A program made the translations under genes and the position numbers. The notes under the pieces were generated by a model, which ran no database searches, had not been told where the DNA came from, and worked only from the letters and a program-made list of their open reading frames with translations. Shown piece after piece: positions 15,359-21,546 of a stretch of DNA of 25,975 bases (positions are counted from its first letter, which is position 1; each line of letters starts with the position of its first letter). Source of the DNA: a virus; IMG/VR virus record IMGVR_UViG_3300008220_000056, positions 1 through 25,975 of that record. One strand, written 5' to 3'.

Positions 15359-15840
15359 CGGACGTGGAGAAGCTGACCCGGGATGTGATTCTGCCCCTTC
15401 TTAAGCCGTTTAAGCAGGGGGTATTCCTTGACTTGGATGGCGAGCCGTATGCGCTATTGGTTGAGGTGGTGGTCGTGAGGGTCCAACCGCTGTATGACCA
15501 TGATGGGAAAATCACCGGCGTCGTGCCTTATCTGCTGTGCAAGCACCTGGGATATGAGGAGGATGAGGCTTCAGTTAAAATGATTCATGGGGCTGAATGG
15601 TCAACAGATGGGGATATTCTGACAATGACCAGTTACAACGACGTTCACCAGTGGCGCCTCACCCCAGCCACTGAGAGGGAGCAGGCCAGAATCAAAGCAT
15701 GGCGTAGGAAGGCAGGAGACACGTCAGGAGTGGATGCTTACCTGCTGGAAGAGTGGAAATTTATGGCCACCGGGTGGACTCCACCGGAGATGAACGAGGA
15801 AGAAGAAGAAGACGAATTGCCTGAAACGGTGGACCCATGA
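15355..15840 (+). CDS. hypothetical protein downstream of giant head gene
   Basis: A 161-residue acidic protein with a GTG start overlapping the stop of the giant gene (GTGA), so it is probably translated by coupling. Unrecognised. The N-terminal half alternates strands (GVFLDLDGEPYALLVEVVVVRVQPLYD), the middle has a LLCKHLGYEEDEASV helix, and the C-terminus ends in an acidic run NEEEEEDELPE. No membrane segment or signal peptide. Tight coupling to a possible effector-bearing head protein would suit a chaperone or neutralising partner, but there is no direct evidence; it may equally be a minor head component. Confidence 0.7.
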   Translation: MTDVEKLTRDVILPLLKPFKQGVFLDLDGEPYALLVEVVVVRVQPLYDHDGKITGVVPYLLCKHLGYEEDEASVKMIHGAEWSTDGDILTMTSYNDVHQWRLTPATEREQARIKAWRRKAGDTSGVDAYLLEEWKFMATGWTPPEMNEEEEEDELPETVDP

Positions 15841-16190
15841 GGTTTATGATTGAATGGACGTATGGGCCGCAGGAGCACTATAGGCCGGTGGGGGTGTGGG
15901 TGGATGATGGGGCAAACATGACCGTTGCATTCACTTCCCCGGTTGCAAGTGGGGGCCATGCACGGGATGTTATGGCACGGATGCAGGGTGAAGCAGTGAT
16001 CCCCCGTGACTTCCTGGAGTTTCACGTCACAGACACCCTCCCCCCACAGATGGGGGACCGCGGCCCCATCTATGACACTGACAGGTATAAGACCGTGGCC
16101 CAGTGTGCCGATGCCGTGGTGCGTCATATACGGGAAAGCTGGGACAACGATGCTCGGCGATGGACGAAGGATTTGGCCGTTCTGACCTGA
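15837..16190 (+). CDS. hypothetical protein
   Basis: A 117-residue protein starting in an ATGA overlap with the preceding gene. Unrecognised. It opens with a strand-rich part (MRFMIEWTYGPQEHYRPVGVWVDD) and ends in a helical segment (YKTVAQCADAVVRHIRESWDNDARRW). No catalytic motif or membrane segment is seen. It is the last gene of this plus-strand block and ends 1 base from the stop of the opposing gene at 16192, leaving no room for a conventional terminator between the convergent units. Confidence 0.65.
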   Translation: MRFMIEWTYGPQEHYRPVGVWVDDGANMTVAFTSPVASGGHARDVMARMQGEAVIPRDFLEFHVTDTLPPQMGDRGPIYDTDRYKTVAQCADAVVRHIRESWDNDARRWTKDLAVLT

Positions 16191-16191
16191 C

Positions 16192-16698
16192 CTACCACTC
16201 CCCAGCCATTAGCCTCTGATAATGAAAGCCGTCACCGCCGAGGGCTTCAATGATATTAATAGGTTCCCCGGCGAATCCGCGCAGCTCGTTATTGTAAATC
16301 AAAACGTGGGACTGAATGCGACGCCACGTATGGAAGCAAAACTCCAGCCCAAGCTCTGACGGTATCCACAGGCCCGAATCTTTGCGAGCCGGGTCATTGT
16401 CGTGGACCTTGTGCTTAATAAGGCCCCACCATTCCAACTTGGCGTAATCACCGCCCCTGACCATGCCTGGCGGGGCTTGCCGAGGGACATCTATCCACCC
16501 CGTCTCCGGTGAGTAGGTGCGACACATCCACACAAGCATCTCGGCAAGCCCTTTATACAGCCGCCTTCTGTACTGCTGGACGTGCTGGTCACAACACGGG
16601 CAATGCACCGCACTCTTACTCACGCCCAGACCTGAGAAGAGTGCGGTGCGGGCCTCCATAAGGGACGGGCCAAATAGGTCGCCCTTAGAAGATAGCAA
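16192..16698 (-). CDS. conserved phage hypothetical protein with CxCC motif
   Basis: A protein of up to 168 residues, last gene of the inverted cassette. The TTG at 16698 overlaps the end of the upstream gene by 14 bases; the ATG at 16659 is the other candidate, and neither has a strong ribosome site. Visible: a cysteine cluster HCPCCDQH (C33, C35, C36), a helical RRRLYKGLAEMLVWM segment, GGDYAKLEWWGLI, and a closing HVLIYNNELRGF...INIIEALGGDGFHYQRLM. I recognise this overall pattern from uncharacterised phage proteins; the GDYAKLxxWGLI segment looks like a winged-helix recognition unit. DNA binding is plausible, function unknown. Confidence 0.65.
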   Translation of the reverse strand: MLSSKGDLFGPSLMEARTALFSGLGVSKSAVHCPCCDQHVQQYRRRLYKGLAEMLVWMCRTYSPETGWIDVPRQAPPGMVRGGDYAKLEWWGLIKHKVHDNDPARKDSGLWIPSELGLEFCFHTWRRIQSHVLIYNNELRGFAGEPINIIEALGGDGFHYQRLMAGEW

Positions 16699-17242
16699 GG
16701 AAGAGACTCAGGACTCCAAAAAGAATCCCGCCACCGATTGCCATTCCAATGCCGAACTCTCTGGCAGCAAAACCAGGCTCCTTTAATGCGTCTTTCACTG
16801 AAACGGTTCGGCGCCTCTTACGACCACCCACCGGCTCACCACCCCCTGAAAACTTCCGGGGCGGTTCTTTGATCTGTGGAACAGTTCCATCAATGGCGAA
16901 CTTTTCGCCGATTTTGCAGCACTCCAAAGCAGGCCGGGGGTCAAGGATATACTGACCTCGTTCGACCCGGGCCAGAATGTCAGGGCTGATCTTTAGAAGC
17001 CAAGCCATCTTTTTCTTCGTGATACCGAGACAGCAGCGCAGTTCACGAATATAATCTCCGGTGATACCTTCAGGAGAAATGCCTGCCGTGAAGGGCAGCG
17101 GTTCGAGGTCCATTTTAAAGGCCCTTGTCCCAATACGTTTTTCAAGTTCATTGGCTACAAATTCAAGGTTCTCGTCTTTTCGCAGGGCATCATTGACGGT
17201 ATCTGTGAAAAACCTCTTAATCCTATTCCGCGGTGCATGCAT
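16685..17242 (-). CDS. helix-turn-helix protein with C-terminal membrane anchor
   Basis: A 185-residue protein; the ATG at 17242 has AAGGAG 8 bases upstream. The N-terminal 60 residues are helical and charged. Residues 61-105 look like an XRE-type helix-turn-helix (GDYIRELRCCLGITKKKMAW then LLKISPDILARVERG), including the typical ERG ending. A basic linker RKRRR (about 141-145) follows, and the last 24 residues (EFGIGMAIGGGILFGVLSLFLAIF split around 162-185) form a hydrophobic segment ending at the C-terminus, which would place it as a tail-anchored membrane protein with the DNA-binding part in the cytoplasm. That combination is unusual. It lies in the inverted cassette between a zinc-motif protein and the CxCC protein. 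Regulatory or membrane-sensing roles are possible but untested. Confidence 0.7.
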   Translation of the reverse strand: MHAPRNRIKRFFTDTVNDALRKDENLEFVANELEKRIGTRAFKMDLEPLPFTAGISPEGITGDYIRELRCCLGITKKKMAWLLKISPDILARVERGQYILDPRPALECCKIGEKFAIDGTVPQIKEPPRKFSGGGEPVGGRKRRRTVSVKDALKEPGFAAREFGIGMAIGGGILFGVLSLFLAIF

Positions 17243-17256
17243 TTCCCGTCTCCTTT

Positions 17257-17511
17257 TTAACTGGGGTCAAAATAAGAGGCGCCAGTCCCACAGCGGCACA
17301 TTCCACCACTGCCTGGTCGCCATTCGTGAATAAACCCAGTGCCATCGCAGAGGTGGCACTGGGTTTCCATCTTTTCCATCTTTTCCCTTGCTACATCAAG
17401 GGCAGCTTGAGCGGCGGCAAGTGCTTCCGCCGATACACCTTCAAGGGCTTCAGACGCGGCGTCTAAGCGTAGCTGCGCCACCCTGAAGCCCTCAGCGGGG
17501 GTTAACCCCAT
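17257..17511 (-). CDS. small protein with DnaJ-like zinc motif
   Basis: An 84-residue protein if started at the ATG at 17511, 4 bases after the preceding stop and behind a GGGGG-containing purine stretch; the ATG at 17535 would give 92 residues and overlap that gene by 20 bases. The first 50 residues are an Ala-rich helix with coiled-coil character. The C-terminal part carries CHLCDGTGF and MCRCGTG (C52, C55, C72, C74), a zinc-binding arrangement like half of a DnaJ Cys-rich repeat. The same CxxC...CxC layout occurs in the replication-like gene at 2947-3657. No function can be assigned. Confidence 0.65.
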   Translation of the reverse strand: MGLTPAEGFRVAQLRLDAASEALEGVSAEALAAAQAALDVAREKMEKMETQCHLCDGTGFIHEWRPGSGGMCRCGTGASYFDPS

Positions 17512-17515
17512 CAAA

Positions 17516-17767
17516 CTACTTATCACCCCCTTCATCCAAGCCGTTCAGCACATCTTCAATGCTGTTGCCCTCTTCATCCTTGGGGGGAATTGCTTCATCG
17601 CCCAGACCCAGGGCATTCCGCTCCCTCTTCTCTTTGTATACGGCGTCAATAATGTCCGCCGCTCGCTTCGCAATCTGTTCTGCCTTCAGTATGGCACCAA
17701 CCTCGGTTCCGGCGATATTGGCCGCTACGATGTTCGTGCTCATGTGCCATCCGCGTCCTCGTGGCAT
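17516..17767 (-). CDS. hypothetical protein with TEVGAIL motif
   Basis: An 83-residue acidic protein, first gene after promoter copy C. The ATG at 17767 has GAGGAG upstream; an internal ATG at residue 9 is possible. A helical middle (GTEVGAILKAEQIAKRAADII) is followed by a charged, Gly/Asp-rich tail. The TEVGAIL motif and its DNA (17687-17708) recur in the neighbouring gene at 17907-18197, though the rest of the two proteins is unrelated, so this stretch may be a shared or duplicated element. Unknown function. Confidence 0.65.
   Translation of the reverse strand: MPRGRGWHMSTNIVAANIAGTEVGAILKAEQIAKRAADIIDAVYKEKRERNALGLGDEAIPPKDEEGNSIEDVLNGLDEGGDK
17687..17708 (-). repeat. 22-base repeat, copy 1 (within TEVGAIL codons)
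   Basis: The plus-strand bases at 17687-17708 match 18015-18036 with a single mismatch (A versus G at the 13th base). Both lie inside coding sequence for TEVGAIL in two otherwise unlike proteins. Confidence 0.75.
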
Positions 17768-17797
17768 GTTGCTGCTCCTCTTTTTAGTGGGGGCTTT

Positions 17798-17847
17798 ATT
17801 GCCCTCTCACTGAAACTCAATATAGGCAATCACCCATATTAAGTCAA
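17798..17847 (-). promoter_or_regulatory. early promoter-operator, copy C
   Basis: On the minus strand: TTGACT (17847-17842), 17-base spacer, TATATT (17824-17819), ATTGCC (17830-17825) abutting the -10, and an inverted GGCAAT arm at 17803-17798, 27 bases away. It drives the four-gene unit from 17767 to 16192. Downstream of the -10 the GAGAGGGCAATAAAGCCCCC stretch is the same as in copy A. Confidence 0.75.
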
Positions 17848-17848
17848 G

Positions 17849-17885
17849 CCTGACACCAACTTTCTAAAAAAAAACTGGTGTCAGG
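17849..17885. repeat. 10-base inverted repeat with A9 loop between two transcription units
   Basis: Perfect arms CCTGACACCA (17849-17858) and TGGTGTCAGG (17876-17885) enclose a 17-base loop with nine consecutive A (T on the minus strand). It lies after the 17907-18197 gene and touches the -35 box of copy C. The T-run is in the loop instead of after the stem, so it is not a normal terminator; an operator or an unusual terminator is possible. Confidence 0.55.
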
Positions 17886-17906
17886 GTGTGGCTCCCTTTC
17901 ATTATA

Positions 17907-18197
17907 TTATAGGCTCCCCTGGCGCATGTGCTCGTCTTCGATGGTCTGATCCTTGTCAACATCACAGAAAGGAACGTAAAGCGTGACATCTTCAGTTGCG
18001 ATCCGTGCTGTCTCCAGTATGGCACCGACCTCGGTTGTGCTGGTGACGAAGCGTACAAGTAACTCACCACCGTAGACGCAGAAGGAACCCTTGAACACAG
18101 GCTGATCTATGCCAACGACAATTGCCTTGGATTTGTCGCCTGTCCAAGGATTGGTGACGATGACCCTGTCACCCTCTGTGAAGGTTTTCTTTGCCAT
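17907..18197 (-). CDS. hypothetical protein, first gene of inverted cassette
   Basis: A 96-residue protein, alone behind promoter copy D. The ATG at 18197 has AAAAAGGAGA upstream. The N-terminal half is strand-rich (FTEGDRVIVTNPWTGDKSKA then IVVGIDQPVF), with the look of a small SH3-like or KOW-like barrel; the TSTTEVGAILETARIA stretch repeats the motif of the next gene; the end is acidic. No cysteine pairs or membrane segment. Its own promoter and the hairpin behind it suggest it is made separately from the four-gene unit that follows. Unknown function; a small host-takeover protein is a guess. Confidence 0.7.
   Translation of the reverse strand: MAKKTFTEGDRVIVTNPWTGDKSKAIVVGIDQPVFKGSFCVYGGELLVRFVTSTTEVGAILETARIATEDVTLYVPFCDVDKDQTIEDEHMRQGSL
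18015..18036 (-). repeat. 22-base repeat, copy 2
   Basis: Second copy of the repeat at 17687-17708, one mismatch, coding for the same TEVGAIL residues in the 96-residue protein. Confidence 0.75.
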
Positions 18198-18229
18198 TTT
18201 GTTTCCGTCTCCTTTTTGCCGGGAGCCTT

Positions 18230-18278
18230 ATTGCCCCTCGACTACTCAATAATATAGGCAATCACCCATATTAGTCAA
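18230..18278 (-). promoter_or_regulatory. early promoter-operator, copy D
   Basis: On the minus strand: TTGACT (18278-18273), 16-base spacer, TATATT (18256-18251), ATTGCC (18262-18257) abutting the -10 and an inverted GGCAAT arm at 18235-18230. From the -35 through the -10 it is identical to copy C apart from one base of spacer length. It drives the 96-residue gene at 17907-18197. Confidence 0.75.
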
Positions 18279-18388
18279 GGAAAATCGACACTTATTTACC
18301 CCTTATTGGGTGGCCGAGATAAAAAAGAGTCAGTATATTAGAAGGTGGGTCAGTTTTTTTGACGCTTTCTTTATCCACTTATGTCCAC

Positions 18389-18419
18389 GCCGGGGGCGGG
18401 GACAATCTGCCGGGGGCAG
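18389..18419 (+). promoter_or_regulatory. tandem GCCGGGGG motif upstream of the scaffold gene
   Basis: GCCGGGGG at 18389-18396 and 18409-18416, 20 bases apart; the second is the centre of hairpin CTGCCGGGGGCAG (18407-18419), identical to 6454-6466. It ends 3 bases before the scaffold ATG, so the hairpin covers the ribosome site and could restrain translation as well as mark a control site. Confidence 0.4.
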
Positions 18420-18422
18420 AAA

Positions 18423-19163
18423 ATGGCCGAAAGTGACGTCGATATTGAGCAGTTGCAGGCAGAGCTGGCCGCTGAAAAGGCGAAGGTTGCTGAGTTTCGC
18501 GGCAACAATTCGTCCTTAAGTGCCGAGCTGGAGCGGTTCGGTGGTGTCACGCCCGAGGACGCCGCGGAAGCGGCAGAGCTTAAGCGGCAGCGTGACCGCA
18601 AGGAGCTGGTAGATTCAAAGGACATTGATTCGGCGCTGGACGTGCAAGAGAAAAAGCTGGTTGAGGATTTCGAGAGGCGCTATACGGCGCTTCAAGAGGC
18701 CCACGATGAGCTGGCGGCCAGTCTGCGGCAGGTGTCTGTTACCAGCGTTCTCAAATCCGCCGGTATAGAGGCGGGGCTGAGAGCCGAAGCCGTTGATGAC
18801 GTTGTGAGGACCTACGAAGGGCAGTTTGTCGCCGAAGGCGGGGCGCTCACCCGCATGGAAGATGGACAGCCCGTTCTCTCATCGAAAAACGCAGGGCAGA
18901 ACGAGAGCCCTGCGGAGTTCTTCGAGGCCCTGGCGGCTTTAAAGCCGTTTTACTTCGCCCCGAGCGGGGGCGGAGGAGGAGAAAGCGGCAGCGACACCAC
19001 GAAAACGGGCCCCGGGGGGGTTCGGGTGATCAGCCGGGAGCAGTTTCGTTCAGGGAAATTTTCGCAGCAGATTACTGATGGCACGGCCCGGGTCGACGGA
19101 TACACCGACGATGTGGTTTCGTCGCCAGAAGGAGACCACGGTAGGGCCGGCAGTGCCGGTTGA
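18423..19163 (+). CDS. head scaffolding-like protein
   Basis: A 246-residue protein immediately before the coat gene, where phages of this type encode the scaffold that shapes the empty head. The ATG at 18423 is chosen over 18381 because the latter lies within the tandem motif region. Residues 1-110 are strongly charged helices with coiled-coil character (DIEQLQAELAAEKAKVAEF onward, later KLVEDFERRYTALQEAHDEL), then a SVLKSAGIEAGLRAEAVDDV segment typical of phage scaffold proteins, and a disordered Gly-rich tail (SGGGGGESGS). The C-terminal ISREQFRSGKFSQQI could be a short coat-binding helix. No protease motif is seen. Assigned by position and composition. Confidence 0.7.
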   Translation: MAESDVDIEQLQAELAAEKAKVAEFRGNNSSLSAELERFGGVTPEDAAEAAELKRQRDRKELVDSKDIDSALDVQEKKLVEDFERRYTALQEAHDELAASLRQVSVTSVLKSAGIEAGLRAEAVDDVVRTYEGQFVAEGGALTRMEDGQPVLSSKNAGQNESPAEFFEALAALKPFYFAPSGGGGGESGSDTTKTGPGGVRVISREQFRSGKFSQQITDGTARVDGYTDDVVSSPEGDHGRAGSAG

Positions 19164-19190
19164 ATAAACAGATGTAATCCCACCGCGACT

Positions 19191-19221
19191 GGCCCGGGGG
19201 GTCAGTCAAGGGCCCGGGGGG
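19191..19221 (+). promoter_or_regulatory. tandem GGCCCGGGGGG motif upstream of the coat gene
   Basis: An 11-base direct repeat GGCCCGGGGGG at 19191-19201 and 19211-19221, exactly 20 bases apart, in the 122-base gap between scaffold and coat genes. Its CCGGGGG core and spacing match the pairs at 6456-6484 and 18389-18416. A late control site is inferred. Confidence 0.4.
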
Positions 19222-19285
19222 CTCTCAGGAGGGGCGTTTGTTGCATTTCCAACAGTTAACGCCAACCTTTTAAGGAGAGTTCCCT

Positions 19286-20476
19286 TTGGCTAATACATAC
19301 ACAGCCCTCATTCCCAAAATTCTCACTGAGGCACTTGAGGTGCTTCGTGAGACCGCCGCGACGATCACCTCTGTAAACCAGGGGTACACGTCCGCGGCCA
19401 GCCGTCCTGGTGACACGGTGACGATCCCCGTTCCTGTTGCACAGACGGCCGCGGCAGTTACGCCCGCCATTACGCCGCCCGCCAACACCGATCAGACGCC
19501 GACGTCGGTGGTGATCAAATTGGACCATTGGAAAAAGACCGATTTCCATATGAGCGACAAAGACGCTCATGAGATTGAAAACGGCCGCTATCGCAACACC
19601 CAGTCCGCTGAGGCCGTCCGCGCCCTGGCGAATCAGATCGACGCCGACTTGTTTGCATCCGCATACGATGCAGTCGACAACACCAACGGCGTCGCCCAGC
19701 ACGTCGGCACGGCCGGCACCACGCCGTTCGCCACTGCTGCGCTGCTCAATTCCACATGGCAGAGTGGGGCAAATAAACTCCTGAACACCGCCCTTGCCCC
19801 CAAGGCTGACCGCTTCGTGGTCATGGATGAGAGTGCCGAGGGGAATGCGATGTCTCTCTCACTGTTCACTCAGGCCGATCAGCGCGGCGACCAGGGTGGG
19901 GTGATTGAGGGCGAAATCGGCCGCAAGCTGGGCGCCCGGTGGTTGATGAATCAGAATGTGCCGACGTTCACCGGCGGGACACTGACGGATGGGTCCAATA
20001 AGGCCGCCTTGATTAACTCGGCCGTATCCGCTGGCGCGACCACGATGGCGATTGATGAGTCCTCTCTGTCGGGAACGCTGGTGACTGGTGATGTCTTTAC
20101 CGTCGCAAATGTCACTGGTTATTTCATGGTCACCAACGGGACCCTCACAGCGGGCTCCAATGCTCTGACCGGCATCAATTTTTACCCGGCAGCTCCAACA
20201 GGCGGCTTTGCTGACAACGCCGCGGTGACCTTCGCCGGCGATCATGTGATCAATCTGGGCTTCCACCGGAATGCTTTCGCTCTGGCGTTTGCGCCGGCTG
20301 CACCGCCTGACAGTTTCGGCGGTGGGAACATTATTGAGTCGGTCACTGACGCGCAGACCGGCGTCTCGTTACAGCTCGAAGTGAGCCGGGAGTATTTCCA
20401 GACGACATGGCGTTTCAGCGTGTTGTATGGTGTTTCATGCCCGCGCCCTGAGCTGGCCTGCCGCATTATGGGGTAA
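19286..20476 (+). CDS. major capsid (coat) protein, P22 gp5-like
   Basis: A 396-residue coat protein resembling P22 gene 5 (HK97 fold). It starts at TTG 19286 behind AAGGAGAG 6 bases upstream. The family's opening is clear: NTYTALIPKILTEALEVLRE (3-22) then QGYTSAASRPGDTVTIPVPV, followed by the spine helix region DAHEIENGRYRNTQSAEAVRAL and the conserved LARIG-like closing segments around NLGFHRNAFALAFAPAAPP and the C-terminal YGVSCPRPELACRIMG. Residues about 246-310 form a beta-rich insertion (AGATTMAIDESSLSG... GDVFTVANVTGYFMVT), similar to a segment in the connector gene downstream. Hundreds of copies form the shell, so a strong ribosome site fits. Confidence 0.88.
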   Translation: MANTYTALIPKILTEALEVLRETAATITSVNQGYTSAASRPGDTVTIPVPVAQTAAAVTPAITPPANTDQTPTSVVIKLDHWKKTDFHMSDKDAHEIENGRYRNTQSAEAVRALANQIDADLFASAYDAVDNTNGVAQHVGTAGTTPFATAALLNSTWQSGANKLLNTALAPKADRFVVMDESAEGNAMSLSLFTQADQRGDQGGVIEGEIGRKLGARWLMNQNVPTFTGGTLTDGSNKAALINSAVSAGATTMAIDESSLSGTLVTGDVFTVANVTGYFMVTNGTLTAGSNALTGINFYPAAPTGGFADNAAVTFAGDHVINLGFHRNAFALAFAPAAPPDSFGGGNIIESVTDAQTGVSLQLEVSREYFQTTWRFSVLYGVSCPRPELACRIMG

Positions 20477-20586
20477 GCTGTTTTCTCCTCGCGTGAAAGC
20501 GGGGGGTTCCGCCGGCGGGGGTGGATTGGTCACGGCCGGCTCAAAAAGCCCTCGCCGGTCTAACCGGCTTAATGGAAGGACGCTCA

Positions 20587-20889
20587 ATGGCATGGCATGG
20601 CACGAAATTCGGAGTTCCGGTTCTTGCAGTGCTCCGCAAAAAAGACGGAAATAAGCTAACAATCGCCGCCGCTGACTTTGACGATGCAGTGCATGAGGTG
20701 GATGGTGACGGCACGGTCCCCGGCTATGACCCGACCGAAACAGCTGAGGATGTTGTGAACAAGCAGGCCGAGGAGGCCGTTAAGGCCCTCCACAAGGCCG
20801 CAGCTGATCAAGCGGTAGCTGATGCGGCCAAGGCGGCAAAGGCGGCCCCTGCACCGAAGCGGGGACGCCCTCGGTCGAAAAAGGAATAA
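20587..20889 (+). CDS. small head-associated protein with basic tail
   Basis: A 100-residue protein. The ATG at 20587 has GGAAGGA upstream; in-frame ATGs at 20521 and 20572 are less well placed. The first 40 residues are strand-forming (KFGVPVLAVLRKKDGNKLTI), then a helical Ala/Lys-rich region, ending in an Ala/Pro stretch and KRGRPRSKKE. The GRPR core resembles an AT-hook and could contact DNA inside the head. Its position between coat and connector suggests a head completion or decoration role, without family recognition. Confidence 0.65.
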   Translation: MAWHGTKFGVPVLAVLRKKDGNKLTIAAADFDDAVHEVDGDGTVPGYDPTETAEDVVNKQAEEAVKALHKAAADQAVADAAKAAKAAPAPKRGRPRSKKE

Positions 20890-20892
20890 CCC

Positions 20893-21540
20893 ATGCCGGC
20901 GCGGTATTATTGCAGCGATGGTGACCTCACCGATCAGCTGCCTGACTCTCTGACCGGGAGCCCAATCGACACGGCCGCAAAGCGGGACATTAAGCTCAGG
21001 ACCGCGGCCCGGGCATGGGTGGACTCAGTTTACCCAGGGGTGGCGCCGTTTGCGAACATTGCAGCACAGACCGTTGACTGGCTCGTTAACCAGAGCGACC
21101 ACGCCGCCGGTGACACGACCGTAACCATTGACGGCGGCACCGGAAACCCAGCCGTTGACGATTTGTTCAGGGTCGAGAATCAAAACACCTGGTATTCGGT
21201 CACCGCCTACAGTTCAAACGTGATAACCTACGCCAGCGGCCCGCCCGATTGGGTAGGCTCGGGGTATGCGATTTTCCCTGACAACGCCCAAATTTACCTT
21301 GGAACGCCGCTCCTCATACGCACTGCTGCCACACACTGGGCGTGCGGCTTGGGGATTTTGCTTCTCAGGCGGAACCCAGAGGACAAAGCCGCCTTGGCCG
21401 CCTTTGATATGGCCCGGGACACCCTCGGGGTCACTGGGGGGGTCGCCACGCGAGCCCCCTGGCCATACACCGATATAGCCGACGATGCTAAACAGAGCCC
21501 GCCGGTGATGCGCTCAGGCATGGCAACGCTGGAAAGATAG
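20893..21540 (+). CDS. head-tail connector-like protein
   Basis: A 215-residue protein with ATG at 20893 behind AAGGAATAA, 4 bases after the previous stop. The start MPARYYCSDGDLTDQLPDSL and the helical C-terminal half (LLIRTAATHWACGLGILLLR then DKAALAAFDMARDTLGV) fit the helical gp6/gp15-type head-tail connectors that sit below the portal. The middle (about 66-130) is a beta-rich insert, AGDTTVTIDGGTGNPAVDDL then FRVENQNTWYSVT, like the insertion in the coat protein. The gene order coat, connector, tail completion, tail terminator supports the call; sequence-level family assignment is tentative. Confidence 0.65.
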   Translation: MPARYYCSDGDLTDQLPDSLTGSPIDTAAKRDIKLRTAARAWVDSVYPGVAPFANIAAQTVDWLVNQSDHAAGDTTVTIDGGTGNPAVDDLFRVENQNTWYSVTAYSSNVITYASGPPDWVGSGYAIFPDNAQIYLGTPLLIRTAATHWACGLGILLLRRNPEDKAALAAFDMARDTLGVTGGVATRAPWPYTDIADDAKQSPPVMRSGMATLER

Positions 21541-21546
21541 CCGCCC

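Noticed and set aside
20499-20521. Fourth tandem G-rich pair before the 100-residue head gene
   Set aside because: The two G-runs are about 15 bases apart and have different flanks, so they do not fit the 20-21 base pattern.
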